Shown: positions 17,044 through 25,723, counted from the stretch's first letter. The stretch is DNA of 64,000 bases from Iodidimonas muriae (GCF_014647255.1 NZ_BMOV01000005.1:124001-188000); one strand, 5' to 3'. Program-made: numbers and translations. Notes: generated from the letters alone by a model not told the origin.

Positions 17044-17292
17044 ATGGCACGCAACAACACCCAAACCGCGCAAGACCGCACACGCGAGTTCCGCGCACCG
17101 GAGTTTCTGGCGTGGCACGTCACCCAGAAAGGCGACAAATCCTTCTGGAACAAAGTCGGCGCAGCGTGGATGCATAAGGACGCCAAAGGCTACACGCTTC
17201 AGCTCGAATCCCTGCCTGTCGGCGGTCGCATCGTTTTACGCGAGCCGCTGGAAGACACGGCTTCACCTGCAAACGACGCGGGGCGCTCATGA
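17044..17292 (+). CDS. Small conserved mobile-element protein
   Basis: An 82-residue protein with an AAAGGAG ribosome site just upstream. Its core reads like a small substrate- or DNA-contact fold (LAWHVTQKGDKSFWNKVGAAW, then GYTLQLESLPVGGRIVLRE); such proteins are common beside ardC-type genes on alphaproteobacterial elements. No enzymatic motif is seen. Its stop overlaps the next gene's start (ATGA at 17289-17292), so translation of the two is coupled. Confidence 0.75.
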   Translation: MARNNTQTAQDRTREFRAPEFLAWHVTQKGDKSFWNKVGAAWMHKDAKGYTLQLESLPVGGRIVLREPLEDTASPANDAGRS

Positions 17293-17573
17293 GCGCCCCA
17301 GTCACCAGTCAGATCGACTGGCACGGCGTCGCGATAAGCGTCAGCTATCATCGGCACCAGTGGTCGACGTTCGACCATATTGAAGTCAACGTCATCGGCG
17401 ATGGGATAATACCCATCACCGAGACAGGCTATCGCTCGCACTATCTGCACAGCGATGTCACGGACGAATATGGTGGGGCCGTTGCCTACGTGTTCGCGTG
17501 GCTTGAGCACGAAGCTCAGACCCCGCAATGGAAAAAGCGCGAAGAGGCTGCGCGTCAGCTTTCATTGTTCTAG
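17289..17573 (+). CDS. Small conserved mobile-element protein
   Basis: A 94-residue soluble protein starting inside the stop of the preceding gene. It contains DWHGVAISVSYHRHQWSTFD and YRSHYLHSDVTDEYGGAVAY, a pattern I associate with small hypothetical proteins on plasmids and integrative elements. It converges on the relaxase gene, whose end is six bases away. Function unknown. Confidence 0.72.
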   Translation: MSAPVTSQIDWHGVAISVSYHRHQWSTFDHIEVNVIGDGIIPITETGYRSHYLHSDVTDEYGGAVAYVFAWLEHEAQTPQWKKREEAARQLSLF

Positions 17574-17579
17574 CGAATG

Positions 17580-19007
17580 CTATCGGTCGAGATCAGGACC
17601 GTCATAAGACGGTCCTTCTCTTTTTTGCTCGCGCAGTTTGCGCAAGCGATCTTGCGCCGACGTGGTGGAACGCGTCTGACGCTCGGGCTTGCGCTCTTTG
17701 AGTTTGTCGAAACGGGGACGTTCCGGCTGCTTCTTCGGTTCGGCTCGCAGCGTATCCAAACGCTCGAAGGCGGTCTTTGCCTTGGGCTCTTCACCTCGGC
17801 GCATCAGGCGAAAGTTGGCAGCATCGTGATGCAGGGCGCGCAGTGCTTGCGCATGTTTGGTGCGCGCAGCATTGATTTCCTTTTGCAGATCGCCGCGCTC
17901 GCGCAGTTGCGCGTTGATCGTCATTTGCCGCTGATCCTGATCGCGGCGCAGCGCCCACATCGCTTCAAGCTGGTTCTGTTTTTCGAGCTGAGCTCGCTTG
18001 CCTGTCAGACGATCCCACAATCCCATCATACCTTTGCGGAAGCGATCCGCTCTTGTTCGGGCTTCAGCTTCAAACCGCGCCTTCTGGCCTGCGTCCAGTT
18101 TGGCGCGTTCTTCGGCATGCGCTTTCGTCATCTCCATGCGGCGCGCATTCAGTTGATCGATTTCGGCGCGGGCGGATGCGCGGGCTTCATCGACATGCGA
18201 TTTGATGCGCGGAAGAATATCTTCAGCAATGCGCTTGCGGGTCTCCTCAACGCTGTTCAATGCGTCGGGCTTTCCAAGACGGGCGTGCAACTCTTTCGCT
18301 TTCTTGCCCGTCGCCCGTGAGATCGAGATAACTTCACCTTCGAAGGTGACAGCCACATGGCCGCGCCGATCCCCGCGCGCCAAATGAAACCCGCGTTCTT
18401 CGAGAGCGTGGGCGAAGGTGCGCGCTGAGTCCGAAGTCGCCCAGGCTTCCTGTATCAGTTCTTTCAGTTCGCCCGCATGACGTCCGATCCGCTTGGCCTG
18501 CTGCCATTCATCAAGCGAGAAGTTGCGTGGGTCGCGGTCCTTCGGATCGATCAGGCCGCGCGGCATTTGCCAGCCGTTCTCAAGATAGAGCTGGCGCGAA
18601 ACTTCCCGAAGCTTGTTCTTGTAGAACGACATCGGCTTGGCGGTCATCGTCTCGGGGTCGATCCGGCTCCATACCGCATGACAGTGCCGCCGTCCTTCCT
18701 TCTCGTGGAAAACGACGACGCGCGGCTGGCCCGTCAGGCCGTTTTTCTTTTCGATGGCTTCCAGTGCTTTTTCGAAGGTGCGAACGTGGACACGCTCGTT
18801 GTCGGGCGGATTCAGAGACACCGAAAACATGAACTGTCGGCACTTTGTGCCTTTGGCGATGGCTTCGGCTTCGCGCAGCGCGCCGACGACATCATCGGAC
18901 ATGAAGCCGCGAATATCGTGCAGCTCGACATGCTCGTTTTCTTCGGTCTTGAGGAGATGCAGCCCGAGCTGTTTTGCGCCGCTTCGTTGTGATCCTTTCA
19001 GGATCAT
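17580..19007 (-). CDS. Relaxase/mobilisation nuclease, VirD2-like
   Basis: A 475-residue relaxase that would nick and carry DNA at an origin of transfer. The N-terminal nuclease domain has the metal-binding three-His signature: H101, then H108-C-H110-AVW. No Tyr occurs in the first 120 or so residues, so the nucleophile of this family is not obvious here. A long charged coiled-coil region follows from about 200 and a basic tail (KLKERKPERQTR) ends the protein. ATG 19007 is inside the stop of mobC (overlap 19004-19007), so the two are coupled; an upstream in-frame extension is noise. Together with mobC and ardC this defines an integrated mobilisable element. Confidence 0.9.
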   Translation of the reverse strand: MILKGSQRSGAKQLGLHLLKTEENEHVELHDIRGFMSDDVVGALREAEAIAKGTKCRQFMFSVSLNPPDNERVHVRTFEKALEAIEKKNGLTGQPRVVVFHEKEGRRHCHAVWSRIDPETMTAKPMSFYKNKLREVSRQLYLENGWQMPRGLIDPKDRDPRNFSLDEWQQAKRIGRHAGELKELIQEAWATSDSARTFAHALEERGFHLARGDRRGHVAVTFEGEVISISRATGKKAKELHARLGKPDALNSVEETRKRIAEDILPRIKSHVDEARASARAEIDQLNARRMEMTKAHAEERAKLDAGQKARFEAEARTRADRFRKGMMGLWDRLTGKRAQLEKQNQLEAMWALRRDQDQRQMTINAQLRERGDLQKEINAARTKHAQALRALHHDAANFRLMRRGEEPKAKTAFERLDTLRAEPKKQPERPRFDKLKERKPERQTRSTTSAQDRLRKLREQKREGPSYDGPDLDR

Positions 19008-19387
19008 GGCGGCTCCACATCGGTACGATGGCCGAGCGCGCGAAGAAGCTCCCGCCGCATCAGCGCCACGTCGGCGCATGCGCGCCGAATGTCGCGTTCC
19101 GTATCGGGGAGAACGGGCAGCGTACCGAGATTGGCCATCTTGGCGAGCTGGTTCAGATTGTTGGCGATCCTCGATTGCCCAAGCATGGCGAGAACCTGCG
19201 CCAGCTTCTGTTCATCCTTGATCGGGCGACGGGACCGCGCCCGTGCGCGTTTCTTATTGAGCCCCTGACCATCGAAGACCTTGCGTCGGATATACGCCCC
19301 AAGCGGCATATCGCCAGCCAGCTCTTCAAGCCTTGCACGCTCTTCAAAAGTCAGTCTGAGGGAGAAGGGAGGCGTCTTCGTTGTCAT
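19004..19387 (-). CDS. mobC: Mobilisation protein MobC
   Basis: A 127-residue relaxosome accessory protein. It begins with a ribbon-helix-helix-like region (FSLRLTFEERARLEELAGDM then LGAYIRRKVF) that would bind at the origin of transfer, and continues with the MobC landmark LAQVLAMLGQSRIANNLNQLAK. Full length for the family. A GGAGG ribosome site lies just before the ATG. It overlaps the small upstream gene (19384-19387) and the downstream relaxase by ATGA, so the three form a tightly coupled operon. Confidence 0.9.
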   Translation of the reverse strand: MTTKTPPFSLRLTFEERARLEELAGDMPLGAYIRRKVFDGQGLNKKRARARSRRPIKDEQKLAQVLAMLGQSRIANNLNQLAKMANLGTLPVLPDTERDIRRACADVALMRRELLRALGHRTDVEPP

Positions 19388-19554
19388 CCGACCTCCCTGT
19401 GAACGTCTATCTCAAGATCGTTCACAGGGTCGTCGATTGTCTCAAGTACCTGATTCCATTCAGAAAGAACTTCGAACAGATAGTTCGAACTTTCTCTACT
19501 CAGGTGCACCATTTCCTTCTTTTTCCGGTCTTTTCGTGATTCGTTGGCGCCCAT
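19384..19554 (-). CDS. Small protein upstream of mobC
   Basis: A 56-residue charged protein whose stop overlaps the mobC start by four bases, which is the main reason to believe it. The N-terminus is very basic (SRKDRKKKE) and the end acidic. ATG 19554 was preferred over a GTG at 19572. It is not a family I know. It might be a relaxosome accessory protein, or the 3' remainder of a gene lost at the island edge, because the chromosomal SulP gene ends only 23 bases away. Confidence 0.5.
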   Translation of the reverse strand: MGANESRKDRKKKEMVHLSRESSNYLFEVLSEWNQVLETIDDPVNDLEIDVHREVG

Positions 19555-19577
19555 ATTTTCAATGGGCGGCACGCGGG

Positions 19578-21299
19578 CTACCCTTTTTCAGGGATGAGAG
19601 CCTTCCATGCGTCATATTGGGACAGATAGATAGATCCGGTGAGATGGTTTAAAAATGACGAGCGCTTGAGGCGGTCTTCTACCGGGCCTTTCACCTCGCT
19701 CAGATGCAAGGTGATCGTCTGGTCTTTCAGCCGCTGATTGATGGCCTCGAGGCTTTCCACAGCGGAAAGATCAACCTCATTCACCGCAGAGCACATCAAA
19801 ACCACATGCCGGATATCCAGATCGCCCGCCAGCCGGTTCAGCAGATAATCTTCAAGATAGCGCGCATTGGCAAACCACAGGCTTTCATCAATCCGCAGGG
19901 TAAGGACGCTTGGGGTCGTTTCGACCTTGTGGCGCAAGATATTACGGAAATGCTGGGTGCCGGGGACAAGGCCCACCTCGGCGATATGGGGGCGTGAACT
20001 GCGCCACAGATACAACAGGATGGACAGTATCACGCCAGCAGAAACACCGGCCTCCACACCGGTCATAAGGGTCACCAAGATCGTTGCACTGACCGCAGCA
20101 AAATCAGCCCGTGAATAGGTCCATGCCGTATGCAGGATTTTAAAATCCACAAGGCTCATGACAGCGACAATAATCGTTGCTGCCAGAGTGGCTGTCGGCA
20201 GAAAATAGATCAAAGGGGTGAGCGCAAGGGCGGCAATCGCCAAGCCAATGGCGGTAAAGGCGCCGGCTGCAGGTGTTTTGGCACCGGCATCATAATTCAC
20301 AACAGAGCGGGCAAAGCCCCCCGTTACCGGATAGCCGCCGGTGAAGGCGGCCCCGATATTGGCCGCGCCCAGCCCGATCAATTCCTGATCAGGATCAATG
20401 CGCTGGCGCTTTTTTGCCGCAAGGGTTTGTGCGACCGAGATGGATTCCACAAAACCGATGATTGAAATCAGCAAGGCGGGCAGGGCAAGGGTCGCAATCA
20501 AGTCGGTGTCAAGATCGGGGATGGTAAAGGGCGGCAGGCTTTGCGGGACAGCCCCCACAATTGCCACGCCGCGATCTGCCAGGTCCAGCAAGGCCACAAG
20601 GAGAGTGGTGACAATAATTGCCAGCACCGGCCCTATTCTTGACAGGGTGTCGCTTATGCCATCTGCCATGCCCATGCGCTTCAGCAAGGGCTTCATTCCT
20701 TTGCGCACCCAGAACAGAAAGGCCGTAGATCCGGCCCCGATGAGCAGGGTTGGCAGAGTGATGTCACCAATATGCCGCGCCAAGGACAGCAGCATTTCCG
20801 GTAATGTGTATCCAGAGGCCGGAACACCAAGGATGTGCTTCATTTGGCTGGTTGCGATCAACAGGCCACTGGCGGTGATGAACCCGGCAATCACGGGATG
20901 ACTGAGGAAATTTGCGATGAACCCCATGCGCAACACCCCCATCACAAAAAGCATACCGCCCGACAGCAAGGCCAGCGTTAAAGCGGCTGCGGCATATCCC
21001 ATGCTGCCTTCCGAGGCGACCTGACTGACGGCGGCGGCTGTCATCAAAGATACCACCGCCACCGGGCCCACGGCCAGCACCCGGGATGTTCCAAAGAGGG
21101 CATAAAGCAGGATCGGCACGATCGAGGCATAAAGCCCGGCTTCAGGCGGAAGCCCCGCCAGCATGGCATAGGCAAGAGACTGGGGAATCAGCATAATTGT
21201 CACGATCACCGCAGCCATCAAGTCGGCTGTCAGTGTCTTGCCGCCATAAGTGCGACCCCAATCGAGAACAGGCAGATATCGGCGCAGAAATATTGGCAT
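19578..21299 (-). CDS. SulP-family anion transporter with STAS domain
   Basis: A 573-residue inner-membrane transporter for sulfate or a related anion. The membrane part (residues about 20-430) has the SulP landmarks LIPQSLAYAMLAGLPPEAGL, GLYASIVPILLYALFGTS and GFVESISVAQ. A cytoplasmic STAS domain follows from about 450 (TLRIDESLWFANA, HVVLMCSAVNEVDLSAVESL). Full length. It is last in a minus-strand set after a persulfide-dioxygenase-like hydrolase and a Blh-type protein, so exporting sulfur oxyanions made by sulfide oxidation is a reasonable inference. This gene marks the right edge of the accessory island. Confidence 0.92.
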   Translation of the reverse strand: MPIFLRRYLPVLDWGRTYGGKTLTADLMAAVIVTIMLIPQSLAYAMLAGLPPEAGLYASIVPILLYALFGTSRVLAVGPVAVVSLMTAAAVSQVASEGSMGYAAAALTLALLSGGMLFVMGVLRMGFIANFLSHPVIAGFITASGLLIATSQMKHILGVPASGYTLPEMLLSLARHIGDITLPTLLIGAGSTAFLFWVRKGMKPLLKRMGMADGISDTLSRIGPVLAIIVTTLLVALLDLADRGVAIVGAVPQSLPPFTIPDLDTDLIATLALPALLISIIGFVESISVAQTLAAKKRQRIDPDQELIGLGAANIGAAFTGGYPVTGGFARSVVNYDAGAKTPAAGAFTAIGLAIAALALTPLIYFLPTATLAATIIVAVMSLVDFKILHTAWTYSRADFAAVSATILVTLMTGVEAGVSAGVILSILLYLWRSSRPHIAEVGLVPGTQHFRNILRHKVETTPSVLTLRIDESLWFANARYLEDYLLNRLAGDLDIRHVVLMCSAVNEVDLSAVESLEAINQRLKDQTITLHLSEVKGPVEDRLKRSSFLNHLTGSIYLSQYDAWKALIPEKG

Positions 21300-21408
21300 T
21301 GGTTAGCGATCCTCACAAGCTGCCCGTGGCAGCCGCCTGCCACAGGCCAGCACATCAAAGGCCTGCAGCACGGCGGCCTGAGCCATGCCGCACCTTATGG
21401 TCACGATA

Positions 21409-21852
21409 TTATTTTAACGTCTTTTTATCGGGGGAGGCGTGCTTGGCGATCTGCCGGGCGATGCCGCTCATGTCATAGCCGGCAGCTTTTGTTGCGGCCA
21501 GAATGTCATCGAGCGGACGGCCGCGTGCCTGGCTTAGGGACCAAAGCATGGCCGACCGTGTTCCACTGCGGCAATAGGCGAGTATAGGCCCCGGCAAATC
21601 GCGCAAGCTGTGGTCAAACAGCGCTATATCTTCATCCCGAACCTGCCCGTTGATAATGGGCACATACCGTATCTCCAGCCCTGCGGCTGTGGCGGCGGCT
21701 TCTATGGTTTTGAAGGCGGGTTGATCGGCGCTTTCCCCATCAGGCCGATTGCAGATAATTCCGCGAAAGCCCTGATCTTTTAAAGCGGGGATATCTTCTG
21801 CGCGGATCTGGGCAGAAACGCTCAAGCTGTTGTCGATTTTTTTGATATCCAT
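21409..21852 (-). CDS. blh: Blh-type sulfurtransferase/phosphatase (DUF442, TIGR01244)
   Basis: A 147-residue protein of the family found beside, or fused to, sulfide-detoxifying metallo-beta-lactamases. The dual-specificity-phosphatase-like active loop is AYCRSGTRSAM, with the catalytic Cys and Arg of the C-x5-R signature. The N-terminus SVSAQIRAEDIPALKDQGFR is typical. The likely role is sulfur transfer from persulfides next to the dioxygenase encoded 24 bases upstream. It also lies 109 bases ahead of sulP, consistent with one transcript. Confidence 0.88.
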   Translation of the reverse strand: MDIKKIDNSLSVSAQIRAEDIPALKDQGFRGIICNRPDGESADQPAFKTIEAAATAAGLEIRYVPIINGQVRDEDIALFDHSLRDLPGPILAYCRSGTRSAMLWSLSQARGRPLDDILAATKAAGYDMSGIARQIAKHASPDKKTLK

Positions 21853-21876
21853 GGTGCATATCCTTTTATCGTTGGC

Positions 21877-22812
21877 TCACAGCACATTGATGGGCACCTT
21901 GAGGAACCGTGTTCCGCTATCATCCTCTGGCGGCAAATGACCGCCGCGCATATTCACCTGCAAGGAAGGGATAATCAGCCGCGGCATGCCCAGTGTTGCA
22001 TCGCGCTCGGTGCGGAACTTGATATATTGCTCTTTCGTTTTGCCGCCCCCCACATGGATATTGTGGGCTTTTTGTTCGGCCACCGTGGTTTCCCACGCAA
22101 TGTTCCGGCCATCGGGGCCATAATCGTGGCACATGAACAGGCGCATATGGTCAGGCAGGCTCAGCACCTTCTGGATTGACTCATAAAGCACGCCAGCGTC
22201 TCCACCGGGAAAGTCGGCGCGCGCCGATCCGCTGTCAGGCATGAACAATGTGTCACCAACAAAGGTCGCATTGCCTATGATATGGGTCATACAGGCAGGG
22301 GTATGGCCCGGTGTCAGGATGGCAAAACAGTCCATTTCACCGATTTTGTAGGTGTCGCCATCATCAAACAACCGGTCGAACTGGCTGCCGTCACGGCGAA
22401 ATCCGGTGCCTTCATTGAACACCTTTCCAAACAGATCTTGCACAACAAGGATATTGCGCCCGATACCAAGTTTGCCGCCCACGCGTTCCTGAATATAAGG
22501 CGCGGCACTCAGATGATCGGCATGGACATGGGTTTCAATCAACCAGTCCACGGTCCAGCCCTTTTTTGTGACAAAGGCAATGATGCGGTCTGCCCCTTCA
22601 TAGCTGGTGCGTCCGGCGGCATAGTCGAAATCCATAACGGAATCGATAATGGCACAATGCTCCGACTCTGGATCTTTGACGACATAGGAAATGGTGTTGG
22701 TGTCATCGTCGAAAAAGCCAAAGACGTCGGGTTTCACATCCATCTGAACGGGATAGTCGGTCATGGCAAAGTCTTTTCGGAGACGATTATCTTTTCCCAT
22801 ATTTGTTGTCAT
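21877..22812 (-). CDS. MBL-fold hydrolase, persulfide dioxygenase-like
   Basis: A 311-residue metallo-beta-lactamase-fold protein of the ETHE1/Blh type, expected to oxidise glutathione persulfide to sulfite. The metal motif THVHADHLS (HxHxDH) is followed by a His in LTPGHTPACM, Asp in FVGDTLF and a late His in FMCHDYGPDG, a complete ligand set. The chosen start, ATG 22812, has AGGGG seven bases upstream; homologues would more naturally begin at the in-frame ATG 22764 (MTDYPVQMDV). The palindrome at 22820-22844 overlaps this start region. It is downstream of a Crp/Fnr regulator on the same strand, which probably controls it. Confidence 0.9.
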   Translation of the reverse strand: MTTNMGKDNRLRKDFAMTDYPVQMDVKPDVFGFFDDDTNTISYVVKDPESEHCAIIDSVMDFDYAAGRTSYEGADRIIAFVTKKGWTVDWLIETHVHADHLSAAPYIQERVGGKLGIGRNILVVQDLFGKVFNEGTGFRRDGSQFDRLFDDGDTYKIGEMDCFAILTPGHTPACMTHIIGNATFVGDTLFMPDSGSARADFPGGDAGVLYESIQKVLSLPDHMRLFMCHDYGPDGRNIAWETTVAEQKAHNIHVGGGKTKEQYIKFRTERDATLGMPRLIIPSLQVNMRGGHLPPEDDSGTRFLKVPINVL

Positions 22813-22819
22813 GGATTAT

Positions 22820-22844
22820 CCCCTGTTAAAGAACATCACAGGGG
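22820..22844 (-). promoter_or_regulatory. Palindromic operator candidate upstream of the MBL gene
   Basis: CCCCTGT at 22820-22826 and ACAGGGG at 22838-22844 form a perfect seven-base inverted repeat with an 11-base spacer, eight bases before the first ATG of the hydrolase gene. Its position suits a binding site for the Crp/Fnr-type protein encoded next door. It could instead be an mRNA hairpin at the ribosome site. Confidence 0.5.
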
Positions 22845-22882
22845 CATCATGCATTATGGGGCCATATATCTTGGTGACTTTG

Positions 22883-23557
22883 TTACAATTCCCCGGCGGA
22901 ATGGATCAGCCGCTGAAGGCCTTCCCGCCCGACCAGCCGGATTTCGCCACGATGTTGTTCAATCCAGCCGCGCCGCTGGAATTCCGATAATGTGCGCGAC
23001 ACGACTTCACGCGCGGTTCCCAGTTCGGTCCCCAGCATCTGGTGGGTGGCGTGAACCACATTGTCTGTTGCAAGGTCCAGCAAGCGCGCTGCCAAGCGCA
23101 CATCCATGCGCTGGAAGACGATGTCATCGATTAAGGTGAACAGGTCTGTGATCCGCCGGGAATAGGCCTTGAATACAAACTCGCGAAAAACAGATGATTT
23201 GGCGGCCAGAGAGTCAAAGGTTTCACGGGGGATGGTCACCGCGCGAACATCGGTTTCAGCCACGCCATCCGCGGCATAATCTTCAAAAGCCAACATGCAA
23301 GCGGTTGTGAGAACGCAGCTTTCACCGGCCTGTACCCGATATAAAAAGACCTCGCGGCCCGTTTCGGATTTTTGCTGGACACGCACGGTCCCATCAAGCA
23401 GCAACAATAGATTGTCCGCCGATTGCCCCGGCGCAAAAATCTGCGTGCCTTCTGGAAGGCTGACCACCGAACTGCCCGAGACAAGGGCCGCACGCAAATC
23501 AGGTGGCAGGCTTTTCAAGCCTTCAAAACGGTCTATCCATTGCCCATCGTCTTGCAT
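22883..23557 (-). CDS. Crp/Fnr-family transcriptional regulator
   Basis: A 224-residue regulator. The N-terminal cyclic-nucleotide-binding-like beta roll (LPEGTQIFAPGQSADNLLLL and GREVFLYRVQAGESC) is followed by a dimerisation helix and a C-terminal winged helix-turn-helix with LGTAREVVSRTLSEFQRRG. Cys residues in GESCVLTTAC lie where redox- or sulfur-sensing members have them, so sensing sulfide or persulfide is possible but unproven. ATG 23557 (MQDDGQWIDR) fits the domain better than an upstream in-frame start. It is the first gene of the sulfur module and probably its switch. Confidence 0.88.
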   Translation of the reverse strand: MQDDGQWIDRFEGLKSLPPDLRAALVSGSSVVSLPEGTQIFAPGQSADNLLLLLDGTVRVQQKSETGREVFLYRVQAGESCVLTTACMLAFEDYAADGVAETDVRAVTIPRETFDSLAAKSSVFREFVFKAYSRRITDLFTLIDDIVFQRMDVRLAARLLDLATDNVVHATHQMLGTELGTAREVVSRTLSEFQRRGWIEQHRGEIRLVGREGLQRLIHSAGEL

Positions 23558-23690
23558 ACATCCTGCCCCTTGTTTGAAAATGCGCGGGCGTTTTTCTCCC
23601 CCGCATAACAGATACAATGGGTTACAACTTATGCCTTGTGAAGGGCGCCATTCTTTGATGTCGTAGCGGCGAATGCCTTTAATTTACAAA

Positions 23691-24644
23691 TCATTCAGGC
23701 AGGGAAGTGGTCACTTCTTGGCCGTTGGGGCTTTCTTCCTGATGTGTTTCGGCTAATCTCAATAAATGCTCAACACCCCGGGCGGCAAATTCTGCGCGCG
23801 GAACATCAAATGCGTCCGCCAAGGCGATCAAGGCGTCTACATCGGGTGAGACAGCGCGCCCTTCGATCAACCCGAGATACCAATCCAAGTTGATTTCAAC
23901 CTCACCCGCTTTGGTGGACTGGGCCAGTTGGGCCATCCGCTTTAAAGCTGTCGGGAACGGTACTGACCGATCTGCAAGTGTTTCACGGATCGTAATGCGG
24001 AGCTTGTCGGGAGAGGGGGCTGTGGCGTTCGGAATGAAACCGCGTCTCCGGCTGAGCCATTGGCGGGCCTCGGCAGAAGAAAGAATGTATGATTTCTCAT
24101 TGTTTTCGACCTTCGGCTGTTCCAGTTTAAACCCTTCCTTGCTGAGACTTGAACGCACAGTCGCTTCAGTCATATTTGACAGCAAGGCCAATTCGCGTAC
24201 GTTAAGATCGCTATTTTCGTGGGTCAAATTCCAGCGCGTGACCGCCGTCTCGAGGACTCGATACAATGAAGAGTGGCTTTTGTCCCAAAATCCGGTCGGT
24301 TCGCCTTCGTTATCTGCTTGAGCATAGCCTCCCGACAGCAGTCCGCAACAGACATCATGCCAGACATCTGACGTGAAGTCTTGCCACCCTTCGACCTGAT
24401 AGGCATAGCACCATGCTGCTCGAACGAAGTCATAAAGTTGGTGTCGCGTGATATCAACGCTGGCAATCTCTTCGTCGCTCATCATGTCCTTGCCCGCGAA
24501 TTCGACCGGTTGTCCGAGAAAGCTTGCAACGGTGGTTCCGTCATCATGGGGGCCGAACCTCTGAAGTATTGAGGCCATGGCAATGATTGCATCGCGGACC
24601 TGTGCTTCGATCTCTGGCCACTCGTGGGGGATGGTCTGCGCCAT
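23691..24644 (-). CDS. HTH-containing protein coupled to a UDG-like protein
   Basis: A 317-residue soluble protein of unknown function. A helix-turn-helix-like stretch lies in the middle (NVRELALLSNMTEATVRSSL), followed by SAEARQWLSRRRGF, which resembles DNA-binding domains of excisionase type. The C-terminal third has another helical segment (SPDVDALIALADAFDVPRAE). The two candidate starts are ATG 24650, one base after AGGAG, and ATG 24644, seven bases after it; the spacing favours 24644 (MAQTIPHEW). The reading frame overlaps the end of the upstream UDG-like gene, so the two are coupled. DNA-related regulation is likely, target unknown. Confidence 0.75.
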   Translation of the reverse strand: MAQTIPHEWPEIEAQVRDAIIAMASILQRFGPHDDGTTVASFLGQPVEFAGKDMMSDEEIASVDITRHQLYDFVRAAWCYAYQVEGWQDFTSDVWHDVCCGLLSGGYAQADNEGEPTGFWDKSHSSLYRVLETAVTRWNLTHENSDLNVRELALLSNMTEATVRSSLSKEGFKLEQPKVENNEKSYILSSAEARQWLSRRRGFIPNATAPSPDKLRITIRETLADRSVPFPTALKRMAQLAQSTKAGEVEINLDWYLGLIEGRAVSPDVDALIALADAFDVPRAEFAARGVEHLLRLAETHQEESPNGQEVTTSLPE

Positions 24645-24646
24645 GA

Positions 24647-25426
24647 TCATGCTCCTTTCTGCATGGATACTTTCGCTTTGAGCGCATGAAATGCAGTCAA
24701 AAGCGTGTCTGGGTTCGTTTTTCTTGATGCCTTCTCTGGCGCTTTGCGCCCTAAAAAGACGGCTATTCGTTCGGCATTGGCCCCGCTGGGATGTGGTAAT
24801 CCGTTAAGGATTCTTTTCGGATCCAAGAATCCCTTTCCAACAAGATGTTGCAATGCTTTATCTACACGTGGGCCAAGGGGAAGCCATAAAGCGTTTGGCA
24901 ATAACCTTGCCTCCTCAGCCAAGTGGGTTTCGATCATGTGGCGCAATATAGGCGTGCGCAACATATCTGGCGTGCCGTTGTAATTCTTGCCATTGACGAA
25001 GACGGGATAGCGCAGGGCAGACGTAAAATGAATTTCTTGCGACCCGGGGTGGAAGAGCCAGGCTGTGGAATCCAAGCCCAGATATGTCGCGATGCCAATC
25101 GCGTCCAACATTGCAACGAGATTGCTTCTAAGCGGGCCGCTAAAGCTTGCAGTCAATTTTGCTTCGATCAAAGCATCCAAAACAGGCTTGTTTTGCCGCA
25201 TTGCTGTGTGAGCGGTAGTCAAGGCATTTATCGCCTGGACCTGACCAGGGGTAATTCCAACGATTACAATCCGCGCTTTGCGCTCAACATAGTCAAAAGG
25301 TGCGTAGCAAATGCGGATTTTCCCCTCCTCTGCGATAGTCATCGCTTGGGAAGTGATAGGTCCGACCACCGGCGTATTCGTGATGCGGTCAAGGTAGGTT
25401 GAGGCGAGTGTAAGATCTTGTTCCAT
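24647..25426 (-). CDS. Uracil-DNA glycosylase-like protein
   Basis: A 259-residue protein with the outline of the uracil-DNA glycosylase superfamily: IVIVGITPGQVQAINAL corresponds to motif 1 and NGLPHPSGANAERI to the HPS-containing motif 2. The usual catalytic Asp or Asn after the GxxPG-type loop is not clear (ITPGQVQA), so activity as a glycosylase is uncertain. It overlaps the downstream HTH gene by the ATGA at 24647-24650 and lies 27 bases after a DUF4258-like gene, so all three may be one operon. Such UDG-like proteins of unknown role are often in accessory regions. Confidence 0.7.
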   Translation of the reverse strand: MEQDLTLASTYLDRITNTPVVGPITSQAMTIAEEGKIRICYAPFDYVERKARIVIVGITPGQVQAINALTTAHTAMRQNKPVLDALIEAKLTASFSGPLRSNLVAMLDAIGIATYLGLDSTAWLFHPGSQEIHFTSALRYPVFVNGKNYNGTPDMLRTPILRHMIETHLAEEARLLPNALWLPLGPRVDKALQHLVGKGFLDPKRILNGLPHPSGANAERIAVFLGRKAPEKASRKTNPDTLLTAFHALKAKVSMQKGA

Positions 25427-25453
25427 ATTGGAAAAAACTCCAGTTCTATTGCA

Positions 25454-25723
25454 TCAGTGGCGGCGCATCCGGCGTGTCCGTCGGGCAACTGTAATGATGA
25501 TCCCTTGGTACGATTCGATGATGTAAGCCCCCCGATAGCGACTAAGGGCTTGCCGCCGACGCCGGTCACCCTCTGCAATTAAATGCAGTGTTTCGTCGTC
25601 CAGCGTCAGGGACAACGCACCTCGAGAGTGAACGGGCCTTCCAAAGTCTTGAATCAGTTGAAGAATATTTACCGGAAGGTTGCGGTGTGTGCTGCGTCTT
25701 TTGGCGTGATGTGTCATTCGCAT
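25454..25723 (-). CDS. DUF4258-like small protein
   Basis: An 89-residue basic protein. The pattern HAKRRSTHRNLPVNILQLI, then a beta-rich middle and the ending IITVARRTRRMRRH, matches a widespread family of small proteins similar to DUF4258, some of which are thought to be toxin-like. ATG 25723 was chosen because GGGGGAG lies just upstream; the frame runs further up without a ribosome site. It is first of three closely spaced minus-strand genes with the UDG-like and HTH genes. Confidence 0.68.
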   Translation of the reverse strand: MRMTHHAKRRSTHRNLPVNILQLIQDFGRPVHSRGALSLTLDDETLHLIAEGDRRRRQALSRYRGAYIIESYQGIIITVARRTRRMRRH

